Origin: Streptomyces europaeiscabiei
GTDB lineage: Bacteria; Actinomycetota; Actinomycetes; Streptomycetales; Streptomycetaceae
DNA length: 64,000 nucleotides
Direction: 5' to 3'
Assembly: GCF_036346855.1 (NCBI RefSeq)
Contig: NZ_CP107841.1
Span: 7,754,001-7,818,000 of the forward strand
Under the pieces are notes generated by a model, which was given only the letters and a program-made list of their open reading frames with translations, ran no database searches and was not told the origin of the DNA. A program made the position numbers and the translations under genes. Below, in pieces: positions 1 through 6,778 of this stretch (positions are counted from its first letter, which is position 1; each line of letters opens with the position of its first letter).

Positions 1-919
1 TGAGGTCCTTGACGTCGGCGATGCCCTGCAGCTTCTTCGAGCCGACCAGGTCCTTGATCTTGGCGATCACCTTCTCCGGGCCGACGGTGAACGGCAGCTC
101 GGTGACGATCAGGCCCTTGCGGCGGGGCGTCACGTTGTCCACCGTGACCGTGGCGCGGATCTTGAAGGTGCCGCGGCCCGTCGCGTACGCGTCCCTGATC
201 CCGGAGAGGCCGACGATCCGGCCGCCGGTCGGCAGGTCGGGGCCCGGGACGTGCTTCATCAGCGTGTCCAGGTCGGCGTTCGGATACCGGATGAGGTGGC
301 GGGCGGCCGCGATGACCTCGCCCAGGTTGTGCGGCGGCATGTTGGTGGCCATACCGACGGCGATGCCGGACGCGCCGTTGACCAGCAGGTTCGGGAAGGC
401 GGCGGGCAGGGCCACCGGCTCCTGCTCCTGGCCGTCGTAGTTCGGGGAGAAGTCGACCGTGTTCTCCTCGATCGACTCCGTCATCAGGCTCGTCGCGTCG
501 GCCATCCGGCACTCGGTATACCGCATGGCGGCCGGCGGGTCGTCGTTGCCCAGTGAGCCGAAGTTGCCGTGGCCGTCGATCAGGGGGACCCGCATGGAGA
601 AGGGCTGCGCGAGGCGCACCAGGGCGTCGTAGATCGACGAGTCGCCGTGCGGGTGCAACTTACCCATGACCTCGCCGACGACACGGGCGCACTTCACATA
701 GCCGCGGTCGGGGCGCAGGCCCATCTCGTTCATCTGGTAGACGATCCGGCGGTGCACCGGCTTCAGCCCGTCACGGGCGTCCGGCAGGGCTCGGGAGTAG
801 ATGACCGAGTACGCGTACTCCAGGAAGGAGCCCTGCATCTCGTCGACGACGTCGATGTCGAGGATCCGCTCCTCGAACGCGTCGTCGGGCGGCGGGGTCT
901 TCGTGCTGCGGCGGGCCAT
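1..919 (-). CDS. parC: DNA topoisomerase IV subunit A (ParC/GyrA family), 3' part cut off by the window edge
   Basis: Type IIA topoisomerase cleavage subunit, which passes one duplex through another with ParB/ParE-type ATPase partners to decatenate chromosomes. The visible 306 residues start at an ATG whose complement is at 917-919 and read [11 protein letters not shown]. The quinolone-pocket motif [12 protein letters not shown] is at residues 89-100 and the catalytic tyrosine, in AMRYTECRM, is Tyr134. The short N-terminus and 'SSIYD' pocket fit the second GyrA-like protein of Streptomyces (ParC) better than the true GyrA, which lies near oriC; this choice is from family knowledge. It is divergent from the M16 peptidase gene pair. 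The C-terminal DNA-wrapping domain lies outside the window. Confidence 0.9.
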   Translation of the reverse strand, partial: MARRSTKTPPPDDAFEERILDIDVVDEMQGSFLEYAYSVIYSRALPDARDGLKPVHRRIVYQMNEMGLRPDRGYVKCARVVGEVMGKLHPHGDSSIYDALVRLAQPFSMRVPLIDGHGNFGSLGNDDPPAAMRYTECRMADATSLMTESIEENTVDFSPNYDGQEQEPVALPAAFPNLLVNGASGIAVGMATNMPPHNLGEVIAAARHLIRYPNADLDTLMKHVPGPDLPTGGRIVGLSGIRDAYATGRGTFKIRATVTVDNVTPRRKGLIVTELPFTVGPEKVIAKIKDLVGSKKLQGIADVKDL

Positions 920-1290
920 CGCTGCCGGCTCCTCTTTTTCTGGTCGCTCACCTACGGGGCGCGCTCACGTCTCCGGTTCACTTCACCGAGACGTGAACGG
1001 GATCTGACGCGCACCATTGTGGACTGCCGCACTGACAACCCCGACACGACCCGGCGCCGACCGCCGGGCACGGGCTCCCGAGCCGCCGCGTCAACAGCGT
1101 GCGCCGACTGTAACCAGTGACCGCCCGCCGCAACCCCCATCTCGCTCTCGGCGTACGACGCCCGGGAACTTCTCCAGGGGTCCACGCGCTTGCATACAGT
1201 GGCAGGACCGGCAGGAGAACAGCGGTTTCCGCGACGATTCCACGACGGATCCCGCGCACACAGCACAGCGATCGAAGGGACGTACCGCCC
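920..1290. other. Divergent intergenic region between parC and the M16 peptidase operon
   Basis: This 371-bp non-coding stretch must hold both outward promoters. I see no convincing paired -35/-10 set. A TTGCAT/TACAGT run at 1190-1200 is the only AT-leaning patch. No RNA gene or repeat is evident. Confidence 0.5.
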
Positions 1291-2667
1291 ATGGGTCACA
1301 CGGCCACAGCCGAGGCCGGCTCCGAAGGCCTGACAGTGAGGGAGCACCGCCTGGACAACGGCCTGCGCGTGGTGCTCTCCGAGGACCACCTGACCCCGGT
1401 CGCCGCGGTGTGCCTCTGGTACGACGTCGGTTCGCGCCACGAGGTCGAGGGCCGTACGGGCCTCGCCCACCTCTTCGAGCACCTGATGTTCCAGGGCTCG
1501 GGCCAGGTGAAGGACAACGGTCACTTCGAGCTGGTCCAGGGCGCGGGCGGTTCGCTGAACGGCACCACCAGCTGGGAACGCACCAACTACTTCGAGACCA
1601 TGCCCACCCACCAGCTGGAGCTCGCGCTGTGGCTGGAGGCCGACCGCATGGGCAGCCTGCTGCTCGCGCTCGACCAGAAGAACCTGGACAACCAGCGGGC
1701 CGTCGTCCAGAACGAGCGTCGGCAGCGGTACGACAACGTGCCCTACGGCACGGCCTTCGAGAAGATCTTCCGCCTGGCCCACCCCGAGGGCCACCCGTAC
1801 CGGCACACGCCGATCGGCTCGATGGACGACCTGGAGGCGGCCAGCCTGGAGGACGCCCAGCAGTTCTTCCGGACGTACTACGCGCCCAACAACGCCGTCC
1901 TGTCGATCGTCGGCGACATCGACCCGGACCGGACACTCGCGTGGGTGGAGAAGTACTTCGGCTCCATCCCCTCCTACGACGGCAAGCCAGAGCCGCGCAG
2001 CGGCGCGCTGCCCGACGTCATGGGCGAGCAGCTGCGCGAGGTCGTCGAGGAGAACGTGCCCGCGCGCGCGTTGATGGCCGCCTACCGGCTGCCGGAGGAC
2101 GGCACGCGCGCGTGCGACGCGGCCGACCTGGCGCTCACGATCCTCGGCGGCGGCGAGTCGTCCCGCCTCTACAACCGGCTCGTCCGCCGTGACCGTACGG
2201 CCGTCACGGCCGGGTTCGGCCTCCTGCGGCTGGCCGGTGCGCCCTCCATGGCGTGGATGGACGTGAAGACCTCCGGTGACGTCGAGGTGCCCGTCATCGA
2301 GGCCGCCGTCGACGAGGAGCTCGCCCGGTTCGCCGCGGAGGGGCCCACGGCGGAGGAGATGGAGCGCGCCCAGGCCCAGTTGGAGCGCGAGTGGCTGGAC
2401 CGGCTCGGCACGGTCTCGGGCCGAGCCGACGAACTGTGCAGGTATGCGGTCCTGTTCGGCGACCCGAAGCTCGCCCTCACCGCCGTCGACCGGGTCCTGG
2501 AGGTGACGGCCGACGAGGTCCAGGAGATCGCCAAGGCGCGCCTGAGGCCCGACAACCGCGCGGTGCTCGTGTACGAGCCCGTCGCAGGCGAAGAGGGCGC
2601 CGAAGAGGAGGCCGCCGAGGCGGAGGCCGTCGAAACCACCGACGAGAACGAGGAGTCGGCGAAGTGA
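1291..2667 (+). CDS. M16 family zinc metallopeptidase, catalytic subunit
   Basis: Insulinase/mitochondrial-processing-peptidase-like protease of 458 residues. The inverted zinc motif HLFEH is at residues 60-64 (His60, Glu63, His64), and a downstream Glu in QNERRQRYD (Glu142) is the likely third ligand. The ATG at 1291 is chosen because GAAGGGA precedes it by about 12 bases and because the M16 fold begins with LDNGLRVVLSED soon after it. The C-terminus is an acidic Glu/Ala tail. Its stop overlaps the start of the next M16 gene, so the two products are probably made in equal amounts and form the active/inactive pair typical of bacterial M16B enzymes. The substrate is unknown. Confidence 0.9.
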   Translation: MGHTATAEAGSEGLTVREHRLDNGLRVVLSEDHLTPVAAVCLWYDVGSRHEVEGRTGLAHLFEHLMFQGSGQVKDNGHFELVQGAGGSLNGTTSWERTNYFETMPTHQLELALWLEADRMGSLLLALDQKNLDNQRAVVQNERRQRYDNVPYGTAFEKIFRLAHPEGHPYRHTPIGSMDDLEAASLEDAQQFFRTYYAPNNAVLSIVGDIDPDRTLAWVEKYFGSIPSYDGKPEPRSGALPDVMGEQLREVVEENVPARALMAAYRLPEDGTRACDAADLALTILGGGESSRLYNRLVRRDRTAVTAGFGLLRLAGAPSMAWMDVKTSGDVEVPVIEAAVDEELARFAAEGPTAEEMERAQAQLEREWLDRLGTVSGRADELCRYAVLFGDPKLALTAVDRVLEVTADEVQEIAKARLRPDNRAVLVYEPVAGEEGAEEEAAEAEAVETTDENEESAK

Positions 2668-4052
2668 CCGAGCTCGCGACCATGGACTTCCACCCGCAGC
2701 CCCAGGCCGGCGACGCCAGGCCCTGGGCGTTCCCGGCGCCCGAGCGCGGCACCCTGGACAACGGTCTGACCGTGCTGCACTGCCACCGCCCCGGCCAGCA
2801 GGTCGTCGCCGTGGAGGTCATCCTCGACGCGCCCCTGGACGCCGAGCCGACCGGCCTGGACGGCGTCGCCACCATCATGACCAGGGCGTTCTCCGAGGGC
2901 ACCGACAAGCACACGGCCGAGGAGTTCGCCGCCGAGCTGGAGCGCTGCGGCGCCACCCTCGACTCGCACGCCGACCACCCCTGCGTACGTCTGTCCCTCG
3001 AAGTGCCCGTGTCGCGGCTGGAGAAGGGCCTGGGGCTGCTCGCCGACGCGCTGCGGGCACCCGCGTTCGAGGACAGCGAGATCGAGCGGCTGGTGGCCAA
3101 CCGGCTCGACGAGATCCCGCACGAGACCGCCAACCCGGGCCGCCGGGCCGCCAAGGAGCTCTACAGGGAGCTGTTCCCGGCCACGTCCCGCATGTCGCGG
3201 CCCCGCCAGGGCACCGAGGAGACCGTCGAGGGCATCGACTCCGCGGCCGTACGGGCCTTCTACGAGCGGCACGTACGCCCCGCGACGGCCACCGCAGTGG
3301 TCGTCGGCGACCTCGCCGGGGTCGACCTCGACACGCTGCTGGGCGAGACCCTGGGCGCCTGGACCGGCTCCGCGGCCAAGCCGAGCACCGTGCCGTCGGT
3401 GAGCGCCGACGACACCGGGCGCGTGATCATCGTGGACCGTCCCGGCTCCGTGCAGACCCAGTTGCTCATCGGCCGGGTGGGCGCCGACCGGCACGACCGT
3501 GTGTGGCCGGCCCAGGTGCTTGGCACCTACTGCCTCGGCGGCACCCTCACCTCCCGCCTGGACCGCGTCCTGCGCGAGGAGAAGGGCTACACCTACGGGG
3601 TGCGCGCGTTCGGCCAGGTGCTGCGTTCCGCGCCCGACGGCTCGGGCACGGCGATGCTCGCCATCAGCGGCTCCGTCGACACACCCAACACCGGCCCGGC
3701 GCTCGACGACCTGTGGACGGTGCTGCGCACCCTCGCCGCCGAGGGGCTGACCGACGCCGAGCGGGATGTCGCCGTGCAGAACCTCGTCGGGGTCGCCCCC
3801 CTCAAGTTCGAGACGGCCGCGGCCGTGGCGAACACGCTGGCCGACCAGGTCGAGCAACACCTGCCGGACGACTACCAGTCGACGCTGTACCGCCAACTCG
3901 CCGCCACCGGCACGGTGGAGGCCACCGCGGCCGTCGTGAGCGCCTTCCCGGTGGACCGTCTGGTGACCGTCCTCGTGGGCGACGCCGCGCAGATCGAGGA
4001 GCCGGTCAGGGCCCTCGGAATCGGTGAAGTCACCGTCGTACCGGCCGAGTAG
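2664..4052 (+). CDS. M16 family peptidase-like protein, non-catalytic partner
   Basis: A 462-residue M16-fold protein. The GTG start at 2664 overlaps the preceding stop (GTGA), indicating translational coupling. The region matching the HxxEH helix reads VATIMTRAFSEGT, so the zinc ligands and catalytic Glu are missing. The second half keeps the M16 C-domain features (YTYGVRAFG, 'SGSVDT'), where the substrate-binding Arg/Tyr pair normally sits. From family knowledge, M16B enzymes such as yeast MPP and bacterial pairs use one zinc-bearing and one zinc-less subunit, and this gene fits the latter. A strong hairpin terminator follows 28 bases after the stop. Confidence 0.88.
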   Translation: MTELATMDFHPQPQAGDARPWAFPAPERGTLDNGLTVLHCHRPGQQVVAVEVILDAPLDAEPTGLDGVATIMTRAFSEGTDKHTAEEFAAELERCGATLDSHADHPCVRLSLEVPVSRLEKGLGLLADALRAPAFEDSEIERLVANRLDEIPHETANPGRRAAKELYRELFPATSRMSRPRQGTEETVEGIDSAAVRAFYERHVRPATATAVVVGDLAGVDLDTLLGETLGAWTGSAAKPSTVPSVSADDTGRVIIVDRPGSVQTQLLIGRVGADRHDRVWPAQVLGTYCLGGTLTSRLDRVLREEKGYTYGVRAFGQVLRSAPDGSGTAMLAISGSVDTPNTGPALDDLWTVLRTLAAEGLTDAERDVAVQNLVGVAPLKFETAAAVANTLADQVEQHLPDDYQSTLYRQLAATGTVEATAAVVSAFPVDRLVTVLVGDAAQIEEPVRALGIGEVTVVPAE

Positions 4053-4080
4053 AAACCGGACAGAAGGACACACGTCCGTG

Positions 4081-4112
4081 GGGCCCTGGTGACTGAAGAG
4101 TCACCAGGGCCC
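4081..4112 (+). terminator. Intrinsic terminator after the M16 pair
   Basis: A perfect 14-bp stem (GGGCCCTGGTGACT at 4081-4094, complement at 4099-4112) has a 4-base GAAG loop and is followed by ACGTTTGT. It closes the two-gene M16 operon and insulates it from the riboswitch transcript. Confidence 0.85.
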
Positions 4113-4263
4113 ACGTTTGTCCGTATTGATGGCGGAGGCTGTGTGTCTGACCTGTGGCGTACTTAACAAATCCTGTGATCCGTTTGTTATTTCGAAGACG
4201 GCGCACTTAGCGTCGGTCCGGCTGTTCGTCAGAGGTTCGCCGCAGCCGCGGCACCGGACAGTC

Positions 4264-4427
4264 ATCGCCGAATCCCCATGGCGCGAGCCCGGGGAGCCGG
4301 GGACCCACCGAAGTCCCCTGGGGTGAATCGGGTGCCCTTCGCGAGCGACGCGAAACGAGGGGCAGCCGTAGGAGACCTTCCTGCTCCGAACCCGTCAGCT
4401 AACCCGGTAGGCGAGAAGGAAGGAAAG
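4264..4427 (+). ncRNA. c-di-AMP riboswitch (ydaO/yuaA leader)
   Basis: The 5' leader of the M23 peptidase gene carries the hallmark blocks of the ydaO class in order: ATCGCCGAATCC (4264), GGGGTGAATCG (about 4320-4329), GGGGCAGCCGTAGG (about 4359-4372), CTCCGAACCCGTCAGCTAAC (4384-4403) and CGGTAGGCGAGAAGGAAGG (4405-4423). The aptamer ends just before the ribosome-binding region and start codon at 4441. In Streptomyces this class is known to control cell-wall hydrolase genes such as rpfA, usually lowering expression when c-di-AMP is high. Coordinates of the ends are approximate. Confidence 0.92.
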
Positions 4428-4440
4428 GATCAGCCACTTC

Positions 4441-5229
4441 ATGGCGTTCACCCGCGCCCCCGGCAAGCACCGCCGTCCCGGCCGTGTACAGCGCACGACC
4501 ACGAGGAACGTGGGCGTAGCCGCTCTCACCACCACCGGTGTCATCGGCACCCTCGCCGGCCCCGCGCTCGCCGCGGAGGAGCCCGCCGTCGAGCAGACCG
4601 GCCTGAACCAGATCATCGTCCTCGGCGACACGGTCGCCGACCAGGTGGACGCCCAGGCCGTTGCCCAGCAGCAGGCCGCCGAGGTGGCGGAGGTCAAGAA
4701 GAAGGCGCAGGAGGAGGCCCGCAAGGCCGCCGCCGAGAAGGCCGAGCAGGAACGTGCCGCCGCCAAGGAGCGCGAGGAGATCAAGGCACGCGCCGCCCGC
4801 GCGGCCGAGCGCGAGCGCCTCAACACCTATGTCTCCCCCATCAGCGGCTCGTACATCTCCACCGGCTACAAGGCCGGCGGCGCCGTCTGGTCCTCCGGCA
4901 GCCACACCGGCGTCGACTTCCACGCCGCGTCCGGCACCGCCGTCCACGCGGTGGGCTCCGGCACCGTCGTCGAGGCCGGCTGGGGTGGCGCGTACGGCAA
5001 CAACATCGTCATCAAGATGACCGACGGCACGTACACCCAGTACGGCCACCTGTCGTCCATCGGCGTCTCCGTCGGCCAGACGGTCACCCCCGGCCAGCAG
5101 ATCGGCCTCTCCGGGGCGACCGGCAACGTCACGGGCGCGCACCTGCACTTCGAGGCCCGGACGACGGCCGAGTACGGCTCGGACATCGACCCCGCCGCGT
5201 ATCTGCGCTCGCACGGCGTGAACGTCTGA
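4441..5229 (+). CDS. Secreted M23 (LytM) peptidoglycan endopeptidase
   Basis: A 262-residue cell-wall hydrolase that cuts peptide bridges in peptidoglycan. The N-terminus is a long Arg/Lys-rich signal peptide with a cleavage-like ALA-AEE site near residues 43-45. Residues about 65-128 form a charged coiled coil (EEARKAAAEKAEQERAAAK) typical of LytM regulators and hydrolases. The M23 domain covers about 130-262 with the zinc set His155 and Asp159 (HTGVD), His203 and the HLH motif (His234, His236). All catalytic positions are present, so it should be active rather than an EnvC-like activator. Expression should be set by the c-di-AMP riboswitch immediately upstream. A terminator lies 25 bp downstream. 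Confidence 0.93.
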   Translation: MAFTRAPGKHRRPGRVQRTTTRNVGVAALTTTGVIGTLAGPALAAEEPAVEQTGLNQIIVLGDTVADQVDAQAVAQQQAAEVAEVKKKAQEEARKAAAEKAEQERAAAKEREEIKARAARAAERERLNTYVSPISGSYISTGYKAGGAVWSSGSHTGVDFHAASGTAVHAVGSGTVVEAGWGGAYGNNIVIKMTDGTYTQYGHLSSIGVSVGQTVTPGQQIGLSGATGNVTGAHLHFEARTTAEYGSDIDPAAYLRSHGVNV

Positions 5230-5253
5230 CGCGGCGCGCAACGCTCCCCGAAG

Positions 5254-5279
5254 GCCCCGGCTCACGAGCCGGGGCTTTT
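5254..5279 (+). terminator. Intrinsic terminator after the M23 gene
   Basis: A GCCCCGGCTC/GAGCCGGGGC hairpin at 5254-5275 is followed by TTTT, a classical factor-independent terminator. Confidence 0.85.
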
Positions 5280-5430
5280 CGCGTTGTGACGTACCTCCTG
5301 TCCCGTACCTCCTGTCCAAAAAATATCCCTGGATTCCGGCCTGCCATCGGAAATTCCGGCCCGCTGCAATAGAGTCGCTGGAACACACGTCAATCATCGA
5401 CGTTTCACGGGGATTAAGGCGGAGGTCGGT

Positions 5431-6135
5431 ATGCGTATTCCGGCGCACTCGGTATGCACGGCGATCCGTGATGACATCGTCGCGGGTGTCTACGAGCGCG
5501 GCAGCCGTCTCACCGAGGAACTGCTCGCCCGCCGGTACGGCGTCAGCCGGGTCCCCGTGCGCGAGGCGCTGCGCACGCTGGAGGCCGAGGGCTTCGTGGT
5601 GACCCGACGGCACGCGGGCGCGTGCGTCGCCGAGCCGACCGAGCAGGAGGCCGCCGACCTGCTGGAGATGCGCATGCTGCTGGAGCCGTTGGGCGCCGCC
5701 CGTGCCGCCCAGCGCCGCACGGAGGCGCACCTCAAGGTGTTGCGAGGCCTGGTCAGGCTGGGGCAGGAGCGGGCCAGGAGGGGCACCAGCGAGGATCTGC
5801 GCTCCCTGGGCGGCTGGTTCCACGAGACGCTCGCACAGGCGTCCGGCAGCCCCGCCCTGACGTCGACACTCGCCCAGCTGCGGCACAAGATCGCCTGGAT
5901 GTACGCGGTCGAGGCGCCCGCCGACCCCGTGGAGTCCTGGGCGGAGCACGGCGGCATCGTGGACGCCGTCGCGCGCGGCGACAGCGACCGGGCCCGCACC
6001 ATCACGTCCCTGCACACCGAGCGCGCCACCGCCGCGCACCGGCTCCGATTTCCGGGCGGGGCCGGCGGGGCGGAGCGCCCGGACCGTGTGAGGACTTCGC
6101 AACACCCCGTAAACACGCCGAGTCTGCGGCATTAA
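5431..6135 (+). CDS. GntR-family transcriptional regulator, FadR/FCD type
   Basis: A 234-residue regulator. The winged helix at residues about 5-70 contains the GntR signature (LTEELLARRYGVSRVPVREALRTLEAEG, here spanning residues 27-55). The all-helical FCD ligand domain (about 75-210) is recognisable by 'LLEMRMLLEPLGAARAA' and a downstream FHETLAQASGSP block that carries the metal/ligand His. FCD regulators usually bind a small organic acid; the ligand cannot be deduced here. The ATG at 5431 is preceded by GGCGGAGGT. It stands alone between two terminators and converges on ptsH. The last 25 residues are Arg/Gly-rich and look unstructured. Confidence 0.88.
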   Translation: MRIPAHSVCTAIRDDIVAGVYERGSRLTEELLARRYGVSRVPVREALRTLEAEGFVVTRRHAGACVAEPTEQEAADLLEMRMLLEPLGAARAAQRRTEAHLKVLRGLVRLGQERARRGTSEDLRSLGGWFHETLAQASGSPALTSTLAQLRHKIAWMYAVEAPADPVESWAEHGGIVDAVARGDSDRARTITSLHTERATAAHRLRFPGGAGGAERPDRVRTSQHPVNTPSLRH

Positions 6136-6218
6136 CACGGGAGCCGTATACAAAGAGGCAAGAATTCCGAGGGGTATTCTTTCTGCTGCCCACGGAACGC
6201 CGAACAGGACGAAAAATA

Positions 6219-6254
6219 CGAAGGGCCCGCCCGATAAATCGGACGAGCCCTTCG
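6219..6254. terminator. Bidirectional terminator between the GntR gene and ptsH
   Basis: A 16-base arm starting CGAAGGGC at 6219 pairs with 6239-6254, with two internal mismatches and a TAAA loop. A-rich DNA precedes it (GAAAAATA), so it also serves the leftward ptsH transcript. Confidence 0.75.
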
Positions 6255-6306
6255 GTGTGTGGGCGGGTGGCCTTTCAGGCCTTTTCCGTTCCGCCTACCC
6301 GGCCGC

Positions 6307-6588
6307 TCAGACCGTCTCGGGGAGTTCTTCGAGCCCCTCGGCCACGAGCTTCGCCAGCCGGTCGAGGGCGACGTCCGCGCCCTCGGCGTCGGAGGCGAGC
6401 ACGATCTCCTCGCCGCCCTGGGCGCCGAGGCCCAGGACCGCCAGCATGGAGGCCGCGTTGACGGGGTTCCCGTCGGCCTTGGCGATCGTCACGGGGATAC
6501 CGGAGGCCGTGGTGGCCCGGACGAAGATGGATGCGGGTCGGGCGTGGAGGCCCTCGGCCCAGCCGACGTTGACGCGGCGCTCAGCCAT
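6307..6588 (-). CDS. ptsH: HPr phosphocarrier protein of the sugar phosphotransferase system
   Basis: A 93-residue HPr that passes phosphate from enzyme I to sugar-specific EIIA proteins. The active-site motif GLHARPA gives His15, and the second conserved block NAASMLAVLGLGA is present. The Ser46 region reads AASML, without the HPr-kinase context of Firmicutes. The start ATG (complement at 6586-6588) has a GAAGGG ribosome site. The promoter region carries two DasR-type operators, in line with the established DasR control of ptsH (SCO5841) in S. coelicolor. Confidence 0.95.
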   Translation of the reverse strand: MAERRVNVGWAEGLHARPASIFVRATTASGIPVTIAKADGNPVNAASMLAVLGLGAQGGEEIVLASDAEGADVALDRLAKLVAEGLEELPETV

Positions 6589-6623
6589 GTGATGCTGCCC
6601 TTCAGGTGTCTCGGGTGCTTCAG

Positions 6624-6653
6624 AGAGGTCTAGACCATGTTGTCTAGACCAGT
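6624..6653. promoter_or_regulatory. Two DasR-responsive elements (dre) upstream of ptsH
   Basis: Two 16-bp palindromes centred on TCTAGA overlap by two bases: AGAGGTCTAGACCATG (6624-6639) and TGTTGTCTAGACCAGT (6638-6653). Both match the DasR consensus A(C/G)TGGTCTAGACCA(C/G)T closely. The centres are 14 bp apart and 36-58 bp upstream of the ptsH start. DasR is the N-acetylglucosamine-6-phosphate-responsive GntR regulator of chitin use and development. Confidence 0.85.
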
Positions 6654-6765
6654 TTCCCATATCGTGCGACGCACCGGAACGGGCCCACGGCCTGACCGCG
6701 AACCGGCTGTCGCGCTTGTGTTGTGCGTCCCCAGACTGCCCCGCGCCGTTGCCGTACGCGAGCCG

Positions 6766-6771
6766 TACTCT
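6766..6771 (+). promoter_or_regulatory. Probable -10 element of a leaderless transcript for the Pat gene
   Basis: TACTCT fits TANNNT and ends 7 bases before the ATG at 6779. No Shine-Dalgarno sequence lies between, which suggests transcription starts at or next to the start codon. No good -35 is seen. Confidence 0.45.
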
Positions 6772-6778
6772 GGGGCCC

